NCBI GenBank assembly: GCA_947445775.1
Contig: CANFEB010000002.1
Location: 1-64,000 of the forward strand
Length of the DNA: 64,000 nt
Source of the DNA: Oligoflexales bacterium
GTDB lineage: Bacteria; Bdellovibrionota_B; Oligoflexia; Oligoflexales; RGVZ01
Direction of reading: 5' to 3'
The position numbers were made by a program, and so were the translations under genes. Shown in pieces: positions 1 through 8,329 of this stretch. How positions within the stretch are numbered: the first letter of the stretch is position 1; every line of letters starts with the position of its first letter. The notes below the pieces were generated by a model, which saw only the letters and a list, made by a program, of their open reading frames with translations, made no database searches and was not told where the DNA came from.

Positions 1-256
1 ATTGAATACACATCTGCCATGTGCGGGTGGATTATTTTTTTGTCGGCAACAAATTTTTGTATTGAAGAAATGCACTATCTGGTGAAGTAGCCGCTTCATG
101 ACCGAATTCACCTTTTTCAATTCCTGGCTGGGACCGTTTCTATTTGGGCTATTTTTACGCAAACGCTGTGAATCAACTGTTCACACTGCCCTAATTACGC
201 GGTATGTCTTCCGGGAACACAACTCGCAAACATTTCATCTCGATGGGGTCATTTAT

Positions 257-661
257 ATGATTATTAAGAAATTTGGGTTTTTTAATATCCTGGCTTCTCT
301 TTTTATTATTTCTTATTTGAGTCTTGGGACTTCTGCAGCCAATGCCAGCACCTTGTGGCGGAATTGTTCTTCACAGTCTTACGATGAGGCCGTTCAGATT
401 TTGACCGAGATTCGGGACTTAGCTTCTACTGGCGTTTTCTCCGGTTACGACGTGATCGAATCCGAGGTTATGGCTCTGGACGTCGGGTTTTGCTCCGGAC
501 GAATTGCGAAGAATGACCTCTGCAGCCAGAAGAATGAAGTTTTGGGCCGCTATGAAGCAGCGATCCGCGAGTTGGCGAATCAAGGTATCGGCTCCCTTAA
601 CGCCCGCCAGACTTTGCTGGCATGGAAATCCGATCACGCAACGAATTGCGGCTCCAAGTAA
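257..661 (+). CDS. Small secreted hypothetical protein
   Basis: A 134-residue protein of unknown function. I place the start at 257, because the residues from there form a clear signal peptide: a basic start (MIIKK), a hydrophobic stretch and a cleavage-like ASA/NASA region near residues 27-31. The longer in-frame extension back to 98 has no signal character. The mature part has four cysteines, which could form two disulfides outside the cytoplasm. No family is recognised. The gene stands alone, converging on osmC. Confidence 0.6.
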   Translation: MIIKKFGFFNILASLFIISYLSLGTSAANASTLWRNCSSQSYDEAVQILTEIRDLASTGVFSGYDVIESEVMALDVGFCSGRIAKNDLCSQKNEVLGRYEAAIRELANQGIGSLNARQTLLAWKSDHATNCGSK

Positions 662-687
662 CCAACATTCAACCGCAAAGCATTTGA

Positions 688-1113
688 TCAGGCCAGTTTT
701 GCGTCCAAGGTGATCTTGGCATTGAATAGCTTCGATATCGGACAGCCTTCTTTTGCCTGCTTGGCGATTTCCTGAAATTTGTCGTTGCTGATATTTGAAA
801 CCTTGCCAACCAGAGCCAATTTGATTTCGGTTACGGTCCAATGAACGCCTTCTTGTTCCATGATGACTGTCGCCGTTGTGTTCAATTCTTGCGGCGGAAA
901 TCCGGCCCCGGTCAGCATGAAGGACAGCGCCATGTCAAAGCATCCTGCATGTGCTGCTGCGATAAGTTCTTCTGGGTTGGTGCCTTTGCCATCTTCAAAC
1001 CGTGTGTGAAACGAATACTGAGTGTCCTTCAGCGTACCGCTCTGGGTTGTAAGAAAACCTTTGCCCTCTTTGCCGGTTCCGGTCCAGACAGCGTGCGCTT
1101 CGCGTTTCAGCAT
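688..1113 (-). CDS. osmC: Organic hydroperoxide peroxidase OsmC
   Basis: OsmC family thiol peroxidase of 141 residues, the usual length. Members reduce organic hydroperoxides in the cytoplasm with two reactive cysteines. The pair is present: Cys58 in HAGCFDMAL and Cys124 in EGCPISK, with Arg38 in the N-terminal part and Glu49 in NPEEL, all in the order seen in E. coli OsmC. The start at 1113 is preceded by AGGAG at good spacing, so the 14-residue upstream extension is rejected. The gene is monocistronic and convergent with the secreted protein at 257. Confidence 0.9.
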   Translation of the reverse strand: MLKREAHAVWTGTGKEGKGFLTTQSGTLKDTQYSFHTRFEDGKGTNPEELIAAAHAGCFDMALSFMLTGAGFPPQELNTTATVIMEQEGVHWTVTEIKLALVGKVSNISNDKFQEIAKQAKEGCPISKLFNAKITLDAKLA

Positions 1114-1293
1114 GGGATCGCTCCTTTGGTGGATGTGGTTTGCCAAGCGTATCAATTGTAGAGGCCAATGGTCTTTATTTGCCTAAGGTTCCATCGGATA
1201 TTTTTTTTCAAGGGCCCTTAAAATCGGAATTCCAGTTTTTTATAAACAATACGCTGTGTTTCTCGTGTGTTAAGTAATTAGAATTATTCTTTC

Positions 1294-1322
1294 TTTACTT
1301 TCCAAGGGGGGCTATTTATATT
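1294..1322 (+). promoter_or_regulatory. Candidate sigma70 promoter of the bfd gene
   Basis: TTTACT (1294-1299) and TATATT (1317-1322) are separated by 17 bp, matching -35 and -10 boxes at 4/6 and 5/6 positions. The expected transcription start near 1329 falls at the edge of the adjoining Fur-box-like palindrome. Seen by eye only. Confidence 0.5.
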
Positions 1323-1329
1323 CATTCCA

Positions 1330-1346
1330 TTGAGAATGAATCTCAA
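1330..1346. promoter_or_regulatory. Putative Fur box upstream of bfd
   Basis: TTGAGAATGAATCTCAA is a 17-bp palindrome with 6-bp perfect arms. It fits the 7-1-7 Fur model (TGATAAT-n-ATTATCA) at 11 of 14 positions. It lies just downstream of the predicted -10 box, where bound Fe-Fur would block transcription, and 23 bp before an iron-storage-associated ferredoxin gene that is a classic Fur target. Confidence 0.6.
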
Positions 1347-1369
1347 AACCATCCGGAGCCTGATTCCCC

Positions 1370-1561
1370 ATGTTTGTATGCTTGTGTGCGGGCGTCAATG
1401 AACGTTGTTTGAGAGAACTTGCAGAAGCCGGTTGCTGCGACTGGCGCGAAGCCATGGAAAAGACCAAGGCCGGTAAAAGCTGCGGATCCTGCCGCAGTCA
1501 TGTTCAAACCATCATTCAATCCAGAGGGTTGTCATCGGAAGTTGGGGTACCCGTGCTATAA
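1370..1561 (+). CDS. bfd: Bacterioferritin-associated ferredoxin (2Fe-2S)
   Basis: A 63-residue BFD-like [2Fe-2S] protein. The four cluster cysteines are C4 and C6 (VCLC) and C38 and C41 (SCGSC), the spacing typical of Bfd. Bfd reduces the mineral core of bacterioferritin and so releases stored iron. No bacterioferritin gene is in the window. A Fur-box-like palindrome covers the likely transcription start, so expression should rise under iron limitation. The stop codon overlaps the -10 box of the following pilin gene. Confidence 0.88.
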   Translation: MFVCLCAGVNERCLRELAEAGCCDWREAMEKTKAGKSCGSCRSHVQTIIQSRGLSSEVGVPVL

Positions 1562-1562
1562 T
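1554..1562 (+). promoter_or_regulatory. Extended -10 promoter for the pilin gene
   Basis: TGCTATAAT is a perfect extended -10 element (TGnTATAAT), 42 bp before the pilin start. It overlaps the bfd stop codon (1559-1561). No good -35 sits at 17 bp; TTGTCA lies 22 bp upstream, too far to count. Confidence 0.55.
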
Positions 1563-1604
1563 TTCTCGATGGATGAGGAAGAAATAGTCGTGGGAGCATT
1601 ACTT

Positions 1605-2144
1605 ATGAAAAAAATCTCAAGTGGATTCAGTCTGGTTGAGTTGATGATTGTCGTAGCGATCATTGGCATTCTTGCCGCATTGGCAATTCCTCGTTTTCAA
1701 CAATTTCAATCGAAGGCGCGCCAGTCTGAGGCCCGGGGCAACTTGGCCCATATTTACACCCTTCAGGTTTCCTATTACGGGGATAACGACACGTTCTCGG
1801 GCGGGGCCCAAACGGGTGGCTGTTTGACCGCCGGAGGTGGTTCCACCATAACCACGACTTGTGGAGCTCGAAGCACAGTTGCGTGGAGCACCTACAATAC
1901 CTGTAATACGACCAATGATATTGGCTTTCGGATTACGGACTGCAAGAAGGTGCGTTACGTTTATAGTCTATTGGGTAATCAAAATAGTTTCACCACGACT
2001 GCATCTGAGATGGATTCTAGCGGATCTTCAAACCGTCGGGTATTCCCGGGCTGTACGGGTAGCAATGACGTGTGGCAGATCAACAATAATAAAGAATTGT
2101 ACAATCAAAATCTCCCTACTGCGCTGCAAAGTTGCGCCAACTGA
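1605..2144 (+). CDS. Type IV pilin (prepilin-like major subunit)
   Basis: A 179-residue type IV pilin or pseudopilin. It starts with a short basic leader (MKKISSG) followed by the processing site G|F and the segment FSLVELMIVVAIIGILAALA: the mature first residue is Phe, Glu is at +5, and the hydrophobic alpha-1 helix follows. PilD-type peptidase would cleave and N-methylate it. The globular part has several cysteines, consistent with a C-terminal disulfide loop. The start at 1605 has GGGAG upstream; upstream in-frame residues do not fit a prepilin leader. No other pilus genes are nearby, so it may be one of several pilins. Confidence 0.92.
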   Translation: MKKISSGFSLVELMIVVAIIGILAALAIPRFQQFQSKARQSEARGNLAHIYTLQVSYYGDNDTFSGGAQTGGCLTAGGGSTITTTCGARSTVAWSTYNTCNTTNDIGFRITDCKKVRYVYSLLGNQNSFTTTASEMDSSGSSNRRVFPGCTGSNDVWQINNNKELYNQNLPTALQSCAN

Positions 2145-2236
2145 ATCGTCAGAAATTTCTCGGCATGAAAAACTAGGTGCCAAAGCTGCGGTCGTTCCAA
2201 TTGCTGTCACGGCGGGAATTTTGGTGCCACAATCGC

Positions 2237-3769
2237 CTAGCTCGCTTCTGACGCAGAACGTCCTTGGGATTTTTTTGCCAGTTCCATTAACATTAAAAGG
2301 CTCGGAGACGGGCGACAAATCACCAGGATTTGAAATGCAAAAAGAGAGGGCCACATCTTGGCCAAGGTTCCGTGGATTGCGATCAGGGCATTGCCGATAA
2401 ACTTCCCAGTCCGGCCCGAGAGAACCGAATCCCACGGTGCAGGGATGCCTACAGTCTCCAAGACTTCATAGCCAGAATTCTTCACCATTTTCAAGAGGCT
2501 TGATTTAGAAAAAAGCCGGCTATGGTCCAGATCTAGAATTCCTCTTTCACTGTAATTGAAATACCCAAATAACAACGACAATCGCACGGAAAGAAACGCG
2601 ATATTGGGCGTGGAGATGAACACCAACGGTGACCCGTTTCGCAACTGGTTCCGGCGTAAATTCAGCAGCAATTTTTCGGGCAATTTCAGGTGCTCGATCA
2701 CGTCTAGGCACAAAAGTGCGTCAAAATCAGTTGGATCCAGGTCCAGATCATCGTGATCCAGGTCGGCCTGCCGAAAGGTGGTCCAGGCTGCTCCAGACCG
2801 GAAGTCCCCGCGATCGAGGCCGTGCATTTCATGGCCGTCGGCGATCAGGCGCCGGGCAAGAAATCCATTGCCGCAACCAATATCCAGAATGCGTTTAACT
2901 TGATGCTTGCGAAGTTGGGCCAGAACTTGGCCATGGGAAGACCAGCGACTGCTGGTCTTGTCCAGATAGCGCGTTGCCTTGTTGCGGCGGTATTGAGTTG
3001 AATTCATCAGTCCAGTCCGAATCAATGCGTACCTCAGGGTGGCAAGGAAGACCTGCCAAGCGTAAATGGTCCCGTTGACGCGGCAAACTTCGTCGCCGTA
3101 GTGTACGGGTATGGGATGTTCGACGATTTTGGCATCCACATAAAACGACTGAAGAAGGACTTCCGTGTCGAAATGAAAATCATTGGAATTCAGACCAAAA
3201 GAAATTTGTCTGAGAAAATCGCAGGAGTACCCGCGAAGGCCAGTGTGGTATTCCACCAGATTTTTTCCGGTCAAGCGATTCTGGATCCAGGTCAGAAACT
3301 TGTTTCCCAGAAATTTGTATCGGGGCATTCCGCCTGATCGTGCATTCAAATACGACCAAGTCCGAACGCCAAGATATACATCAGCGTTTTGCGCAGACAT
3401 GATTTGGGAAATTTCAGGGACGAGTTCCGGCGCATACTGGCCATCGCCGTGTAAGAGCACAACATAATCGAGGCCCTCCTCCAAGGCGTACTGGTAGCCG
3501 AGTTTTTGGTTCCCGCCGTAGCCCTGATTGACTGGATTTCGCAAGACCAGTAAATTTTGACGACTGTGCGTTTTTTTCCAGGCGAGGGCAATTTCGGTGG
3601 TCTGGTCAGAGGAGGCATCATCAATGCACAGGACTTGATAGCGACGAGAATTCCAGATTTCATCGGGCAGACGATCGAGCACACTTTGGATGTGGCGTTC
3701 CGCCTCGTAAGCCACAATCAAAACGAGGGTTCTGGTTTCGATTATGGCTTTTGTGGCATTGGTATTCAT
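2237..3769 (-). CDS. Glycosyltransferase family 2 fused to SAM-dependent methyltransferase
   Basis: A 510-residue two-domain protein. Residues about 10-240 are a GT-A family 2 glycosyltransferase of the dolichyl-phosphate mannosyltransferase type (LVLIVAYEAERHI at the start, nucleotide-binding CIDDASSD, and HGDGQYAPE as the DXD-like metal site). Residues about 285-480 are a class I methyltransferase with motif I ILDIGCGNGFLARRL. Such fusions modify sugars or lipid-linked glycans at the cytoplasmic membrane. There is no recognisable ribosome site before ATG 3769, but a 16-codon ORF with a strong site ends 14 bp upstream, suggesting coupled translation. It converges on the pilin gene; a role in pilin glycosylation is only a possibility. 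Confidence 0.85.
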   Translation of the reverse strand: MNTNATKAIIETRTLVLIVAYEAERHIQSVLDRLPDEIWNSRRYQVLCIDDASSDQTTEIALAWKKTHSRQNLLVLRNPVNQGYGGNQKLGYQYALEEGLDYVVLLHGDGQYAPELVPEISQIMSAQNADVYLGVRTWSYLNARSGGMPRYKFLGNKFLTWIQNRLTGKNLVEYHTGLRGYSCDFLRQISFGLNSNDFHFDTEVLLQSFYVDAKIVEHPIPVHYGDEVCRVNGTIYAWQVFLATLRYALIRTGLMNSTQYRRNKATRYLDKTSSRWSSHGQVLAQLRKHQVKRILDIGCGNGFLARRLIADGHEMHGLDRGDFRSGAAWTTFRQADLDHDDLDLDPTDFDALLCLDVIEHLKLPEKLLLNLRRNQLRNGSPLVFISTPNIAFLSVRLSLLFGYFNYSERGILDLDHSRLFSKSSLLKMVKNSGYEVLETVGIPAPWDSVLSGRTGKFIGNALIAIHGTLAKMWPSLFAFQILVICRPSPSLLMLMELAKKSQGRSASEAS

Positions 3770-3783
3770 AAAACAATTTTAGC

Positions 3784-3834
3784 TTAATTTAATGAAAGAA
3801 GCAGGATCGAGGTCGCAAGAAAATATTTGCGCAT
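3784..3834 (-). CDS. Putative 16-residue leader peptide ORF
   Basis: A 16-codon ORF, MRKYFLATSILLLSLN, with a strong AAGGAGA ribosome site eight bases before its ATG. Its stop lies 14 bp before the start of the glycosyltransferase-methyltransferase gene, which has no ribosome site of its own. The peptide looks like the first half of a signal sequence. It may be a leader for translational coupling or the remnant of a truncated exported protein. It is too short for coding statistics. Confidence 0.35.
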   Translation of the reverse strand: MRKYFLATSILLLSLN

Positions 3835-3983
3835 CAGGTATTCTCCTTGGATAAAAGTCATAATTTCCCAATAATATCATGGTTTTAAAATATTAACACA
3901 GGTCACAGGCGGATTGGTCGAACATTATGTCACAAGGTTCTAGGTAAACGCATAAAACGGGCAAGTGCAGAAAAGGGGGGGGT

Positions 3984-5507
3984 ATGAAAAAGCATCCGAA
4001 TCCCAACGACAAAGGCTCTCCGGTGCAGTTCAAGTCCAGATACGCGAATTTCGTCGGAGGCGAATGGGTTCCACCAAAATCAGGAAAGTATTTTGAAAAT
4101 GTCAGCCCGGTCACGGGCAAGGCTTTTTGCGAAATTCCCAGGTCGGATCACCACGATATCGAGATGGCCTTGGACGCCGCACACCGGGCCAAGGTGGGGT
4201 GGGGAAAGACTTCGCCGACAGAGCGTAGCAACATTTTGCTCAAGATCGCCGACCGAATGGAACAGAATTTGGAAATGCTGGCGATTGCCGAAACCTGGGA
4301 CAACGGGAAGCCGATCCGTGAGACCAAGGCGGCAGACTTGCCACTGGCGATCGATCATTTTCGGTATTTCGCTGGGTGCATCCGGGCGCAAGAGGGATCC
4401 CTTGGTGAAATCGACCACGACACCGTTGCCTACCACTTTCATGAGCCGCTGGGTGTGGTTGGATTGATCATCCCATGGAATTTCCCACTGCTGATGGCGG
4501 CATGGAAACTCGCGCCGGCAATCGCTGCCGGCAACGCCGTGGTCCTAAAGCCGGCGGAGCAAACGCCTGCAGGGATTTTGGTTTGGGCGGAACTGATCGG
4601 CGATCTGTTGCCACCAGGCGTTCTGAATATCGTCAATGGATTTGGCCTGGAAGCCGGAAAACCACTGGCCAGCAGCAAACGGGTCAACAAGGTGGCCTTT
4701 ACGGGGGAGACGACCACCGGCCGATTGATCATGCAATATGCCTCGCAGAATCTAATTCCAGTGACGTTGGAGCTGGGTGGCAAATCACCCAATATATTTT
4801 TCGCTGACGTCATGGAAAAGGACGATGATTTCTTCGACAAGGCTCTCGAAGGTTTCACCATGTTCGCCCTGAACCAAGGCGAGGTTTGCACCAGCCCATC
4901 GAGGGCGCTGATTCAAGAGTCTATTTACAAGGACTTCATGCAACGGGCTTTGGAGCGAGTAAAAGCGGTGAAGCAGGGGCATCCCTTGGACGAGTCCACC
5001 ATGATTGGGGCCCAGGCCTCCATGGAGCAGGTCGAAAAGATCATGAGCTACATGGACATTGGCCGCCAGGAGGGCGCTGAATGCCTGATTGGGGGCAATC
5101 GTGCCAAGTTTACTGGAGACATGGCGGGGGGATTTTACGTCGAACCGACCGTGTTCAAAGGCAACAATAAAATGCGGATCTTTCAGGAGGAAATTTTTGG
5201 ACCCGTTGTATCTGTGACGACGTTCAAAGATGAGGCCGAGGCGTTGGCGATTGCCAATGACACGCTGTACGGACTTGGGGCTGGCGTTTGGACGCGCGAT
5301 ATCAATACGGCATACCGGTTTGGTCGGGAAATTCAGGCAGGTCGCGTATGGACAAACTGTTACCATGCGTATCCAGCCCATGCGACGTTTGGTGGTTACA
5401 AACAATCTGGAATTGGCCGTGAAACACACAAGATGATGCTGGATCATTACCAGCAGGTCAAAAACGTGTTGGTCAGTTACAGCCCGAAAAAGTTGGGGTT
5501 CTTCTAA
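3984..5507 (+). CDS. NAD-dependent aldehyde dehydrogenase (AldB/ExaC type)
   Basis: A 507-residue cytosolic aldehyde dehydrogenase. The catalytic machinery is intact: Asn166 (PWNF), Glu263 (LELGGKSPN) and nucleophile Cys302 ([11 protein letters not shown]). The NQGEVC context and the N-terminal YANFVGGEW are typical of the AldB/ExaC group, which oxidises acetaldehyde and other short aldehydes to acids. A run of eight G before ATG gives a strong ribosome site. The DUF779 gene follows after one base, an arrangement found repeatedly with this group. No alcohol dehydrogenase gene is adjacent. Confidence 0.92.
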   Translation: MKKHPNPNDKGSPVQFKSRYANFVGGEWVPPKSGKYFENVSPVTGKAFCEIPRSDHHDIEMALDAAHRAKVGWGKTSPTERSNILLKIADRMEQNLEMLAIAETWDNGKPIRETKAADLPLAIDHFRYFAGCIRAQEGSLGEIDHDTVAYHFHEPLGVVGLIIPWNFPLLMAAWKLAPAIAAGNAVVLKPAEQTPAGILVWAELIGDLLPPGVLNIVNGFGLEAGKPLASSKRVNKVAFTGETTTGRLIMQYASQNLIPVTLELGGKSPNIFFADVMEKDDDFFDKALEGFTMFALNQGEVCTSPSRALIQESIYKDFMQRALERVKAVKQGHPLDESTMIGAQASMEQVEKIMSYMDIGRQEGAECLIGGNRAKFTGDMAGGFYVEPTVFKGNNKMRIFQEEIFGPVVSVTTFKDEAEALAIANDTLYGLGAGVWTRDINTAYRFGREIQAGRVWTNCYHAYPAHATFGGYKQSGIGRETHKMMLDHYQQVKNVLVSYSPKKLGFF

Positions 5508-5508
5508 G

Positions 5509-5892
5509 ATGAATCTTGGAACTATAAAAAGGGTGTTGGCAACAGAGGCGGCGCTTGAATTGATCGAGCGCCTCCGCGCCAAGCATGGTGATTTGATGTT
5601 TCATCAGTCGGGGGGCTGCTGCGATGGCAGCTCCCCGATGTGTTTTGCGGTCGGTGATTTTATGGTGGGCAGTTCCGATGTCTGTATGGGGGAAATTGGC
5701 GGCGCCCGATTTTACATGAGCAGTTCTCAGTTTGAATACTGGAAGCACACTCAGCTGATCATCGACGTCGTGCCGGGACGTGGCGGAATGTTTTCTCTTG
5801 ATAATGCAGAGGGCCTCCGCTTCCTGACGCGGTCGCGGATTTTCGATGATGCGGAGCTCGAACGCATTGAGGATGCTGAATCATGTGCTTAG
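5509..5892 (+). CDS. DUF779 protein, aldehyde dehydrogenase partner
   Basis: A 127-residue DUF779 protein. It shows the cysteine-rich FHQSGGCCDGSSPMC segment (about residues 32-46) and the central GARFYMSSSQFEYWKHTQ block typical of the family. Its function is not established, but it is habitually encoded beside AldB/ExaC-type aldehyde dehydrogenases, as here, one base after the stop of the upstream gene. Translational coupling and a role in folding, metal handling or regulation of the dehydrogenase are inference. Confidence 0.85.
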   Translation: MNLGTIKRVLATEAALELIERLRAKHGDLMFHQSGGCCDGSSPMCFAVGDFMVGSSDVCMGEIGGARFYMSSSQFEYWKHTQLIIDVVPGRGGMFSLDNAEGLRFLTRSRIFDDAELERIEDAESCA

Positions 5893-5948
5893 CCACAGTC
5901 CTTTGTTACAGTCCTTAGCCACGATCTTTGCGTTGGCGGCGGTCAGCA

Positions 5949-6890
5949 TCAGTCGGTGAACACCGCGGATTTAACCCAAGCCTCGCCGTAGGTGCGGTAG
6001 AGAAAGTCGCGCATCGCGGCTGCATCTTGGCTGTCGCGAAAGGTTTCGTAATAACGATTGAGATTATCGTCGGCAAAGTCGGGCATTTTTCGGCCTTCAA
6101 AAAATACTTTCATTCCGCGCTGCAAATTAAAGGCGAGAAATTCGCGAAACTGGGTGTTGGCCTTGAAATAGGCAGGGTCGAACTTTTCAATGGCCATGCC
6201 GAGGGCGACAGAAAACACACAAAAATCCATGGTTCCCGTGACACCGTCACGCCATCCTGCGCGCCAGAGGCCAAGCTTGACTAGTTCCACGCCTGCAGCC
6301 GATCCGTTGATATATGCGATCCATTCATCTAGGACATAAGTGGGCCTGTCATCCCAGTCCGGACTGCCGGCAATATATAAATCAAATCGTGAATTGCGCA
6401 GGGGCACCGGCACGAACGCGGCAACCTGGGACTTGCGCATTTTGGGCTCTTCAATGAGGGCGATTTTGCTGTTCAACAAATAAAAACCATTGGCCCGTTT
6501 TCCCGAGTTGTTTAGGGAATTGCGGGCGTAGGAGTTGATCCCGTGGGTTGTTTCATGCCCGAGGGTGATCATGTCACCGTAGGAATTGCTGTCGCCTGGG
6601 GCCTCGTGGTTCACGATGTCCTTTAAGATGGGCCCCCAATTGACCGACGACCGCTGGTTGAAGGCCGGCAGATCCAACATCACCAAAGCGCTGCCGGGAG
6701 TGCTGCCTGGACTGCTGCCGTTGGAAAGGGGCTGATTTTCATCCACAGGGGGCGGAATCTGGACGGGATCGTCATCGCCGGCTAGGTTGGACGTGATGGG
6801 GGAGCAACTCGAAAAAAGCAGCGCGCAAGAGAAGGCGATCATCGCCTTTAATGATGGCCTGTAAATTCCCTTCAACGTGGGTTTTGACAT
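5949..6890 (-). CDS. Putative zinc metallopeptidase lipoprotein
   Basis: A 313-residue lipoprotein. The start at 6890 follows GGGAG and gives a signal with lipobox LFSSC; the 52-residue upstream extension lacks one. After a Pro/Ser/Gly-rich linker (about residues 35-68) the protein has LGHETTHGINSY, an HExxH zinc motif, and later VLDEWIAYING, whose Glu could be the third ligand as in gluzincins. It would act at the envelope surface. No named family is recognised. Alternatively it is a zinc-binding protein without peptidase activity. Confidence 0.65.
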   Translation of the reverse strand: MSKPTLKGIYRPSLKAMIAFSCALLFSSCSPITSNLAGDDDPVQIPPPVDENQPLSNGSSPGSTPGSALVMLDLPAFNQRSSVNWGPILKDIVNHEAPGDSNSYGDMITLGHETTHGINSYARNSLNNSGKRANGFYLLNSKIALIEEPKMRKSQVAAFVPVPLRNSRFDLYIAGSPDWDDRPTYVLDEWIAYINGSAAGVELVKLGLWRAGWRDGVTGTMDFCVFSVALGMAIEKFDPAYFKANTQFREFLAFNLQRGMKVFFEGRKMPDFADDNLNRYYETFRDSQDAAAMRDFLYRTYGEAWVKSAVFTD

Positions 6891-7061
6891 GGTGGCTCCC
6901 TTGTTTGTGCGGACTTGTTTTGTAACGGACTCTGCAAAATCTGCAAATTCAGGGCCAGCATTAGGAGCCCGTGTTCTATGACTAACATGCCGTAAAAACA
7001 GGTGTATTTTCTCGCTAAATCTTAGAGCATTAGGGGGCTGTCGCATTAGTGGTCACTTTGA

Positions 7062-8231
7062 TCAGCGAAACGCGGCGATGCCGGTGATGTTTTCACCAAT
7101 GACTAGGCGGTGAATGTCTTCTGTGCCTTCGTAGGTATTCACCGTTTCCAGGTTCATCATGTGACGGATCACCGAGTACTCGTCGATGATGCCGTTGCCG
7201 CCGAGCATGTCGCGGGCATCGCGGGCAATTTCCAGCGCGATTTTGCAGTTGTTCATTTTGCCCAGGGACACCTGATGCGGCAGTAGAGTACCTGTTTCTT
7301 TGATGCGGCCCATCTGTAGAGCCAGCAATTGGCCTTTGGTGATTTCCTGGACCATTTTTGCCAGTTTTGCTTGCGCCAATTGATGGCCGGCCAAAGGTTT
7401 GCCGTCGAAGATGGTCCGGTTTTTCGCGTAATGCAAGGCCGTGTGGTAGCAGGAGTTGGCAGCGCCCAGAACGCCCCAGGCAATGCCGTAACGGGCTTGG
7501 GTTAGGCAGCCGAGTGGCCCCTTGAGTCCTTCGACGTTGGGCAGAATGTTTTCTGCCGGGACGACGCAATCTTGAAAGTGCAGTTCGGAGGTGACGCTGA
7601 CGCGCAGCGAGAACTTACCCTTCATGGTTGTGGTGGTGAAGCCGGGAGTGCCTTTTTCAACGATAAAGCCGCGGACCTTGCCGTCAAGCTTTGCCCAAAC
7701 AATCGCGACATCGGCAATGCAGCCGTTGGTGATCCACATTTTATTGCCGTTGAGTTTATAGCCGCCAGAAACTTTTTCGGCTTTGGTCTGCATCGACCCC
7801 GGATTGGAACCGGCATCGGGTTCCGTCAGGCCAAAACAGCCGATCATCTGACCGCTGGCAAGTTGTGGCAGGTATTTTTCTTTTTGTTGGTCCGATCCGT
7901 AGGCATGGATCGGATACATGACGAGAGATCCCTGGACTGAGCAAAAGGAACGGATTCCTGAATCGCCCCTTTCAAGTTCTTGCATGACGAGGCCATAGGC
8001 AACTTGGCCCAGTCCCGCGCAGCCGTATCCTTTGATTGTCGACCCCAGGAGGCCAAGCTCAGCAAACTGCGGGACCAATTCCATCGGGAAATGCTCGTCG
8101 CGGTTGGCCTTCATCAGGAGCGGCTCGATTTTTTCGGAAACGAAATTCCGGACCGACTGACGAACGAGAAGTTCTTCCTCGGTGAAAAGGCTGTCGATGT
8201 TCATGTAGTCGAGGGATTCGTAGTTGGCCAT
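7062..8231 (-). CDS. gcdH: Glutaryl-CoA dehydrogenase
   Basis: A 389-residue FAD acyl-CoA dehydrogenase. Segments match the glutaryl-CoA dehydrogenase subgroup rather than straight-chain enzymes: SVQGSLVMYPIHAYGS, GCFGLTEPDAGSNPGSM and GKFSLRVSVTSELHF. The catalytic base is Glu368 in NTYEGTEDIH. The enzyme dehydrogenates and decarboxylates glutaryl-CoA to crotonyl-CoA in lysine and tryptophan breakdown; the fadAB-type genes at 30.6-34.3 kb could take the product further. AGGAG precedes the start. It is divergent from the E1 gene across 98 bp. Confidence 0.9.
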   Translation of the reverse strand: MANYESLDYMNIDSLFTEEELLVRQSVRNFVSEKIEPLLMKANRDEHFPMELVPQFAELGLLGSTIKGYGCAGLGQVAYGLVMQELERGDSGIRSFCSVQGSLVMYPIHAYGSDQQKEKYLPQLASGQMIGCFGLTEPDAGSNPGSMQTKAEKVSGGYKLNGNKMWITNGCIADVAIVWAKLDGKVRGFIVEKGTPGFTTTTMKGKFSLRVSVTSELHFQDCVVPAENILPNVEGLKGPLGCLTQARYGIAWGVLGAANSCYHTALHYAKNRTIFDGKPLAGHQLAQAKLAKMVQEITKGQLLALQMGRIKETGTLLPHQVSLGKMNNCKIALEIARDARDMLGGNGIIDEYSVIRHMMNLETVNTYEGTEDIHRLVIGENITGIAAFR

Positions 8232-8329
8232 GGCAGGGAACTCCTGTTTTTGTATTGCTCGGCTTTTTCTTGCCCGTCTGCGAAGGGTCAGAGTAGTGTG
8301 CAGCTCTCACTAAACTAGACAGGGCAATC

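Noticed and set aside
98-256. N-terminal extension of the first secreted protein
   Set aside because: It would bury a clear signal peptide that begins at 257 and has no coding character of its own.
4785-5582. Minus-strand ORF of 265 codons
   Set aside because: It is antisense to the aldehyde dehydrogenase, whose active-site motifs are complete.
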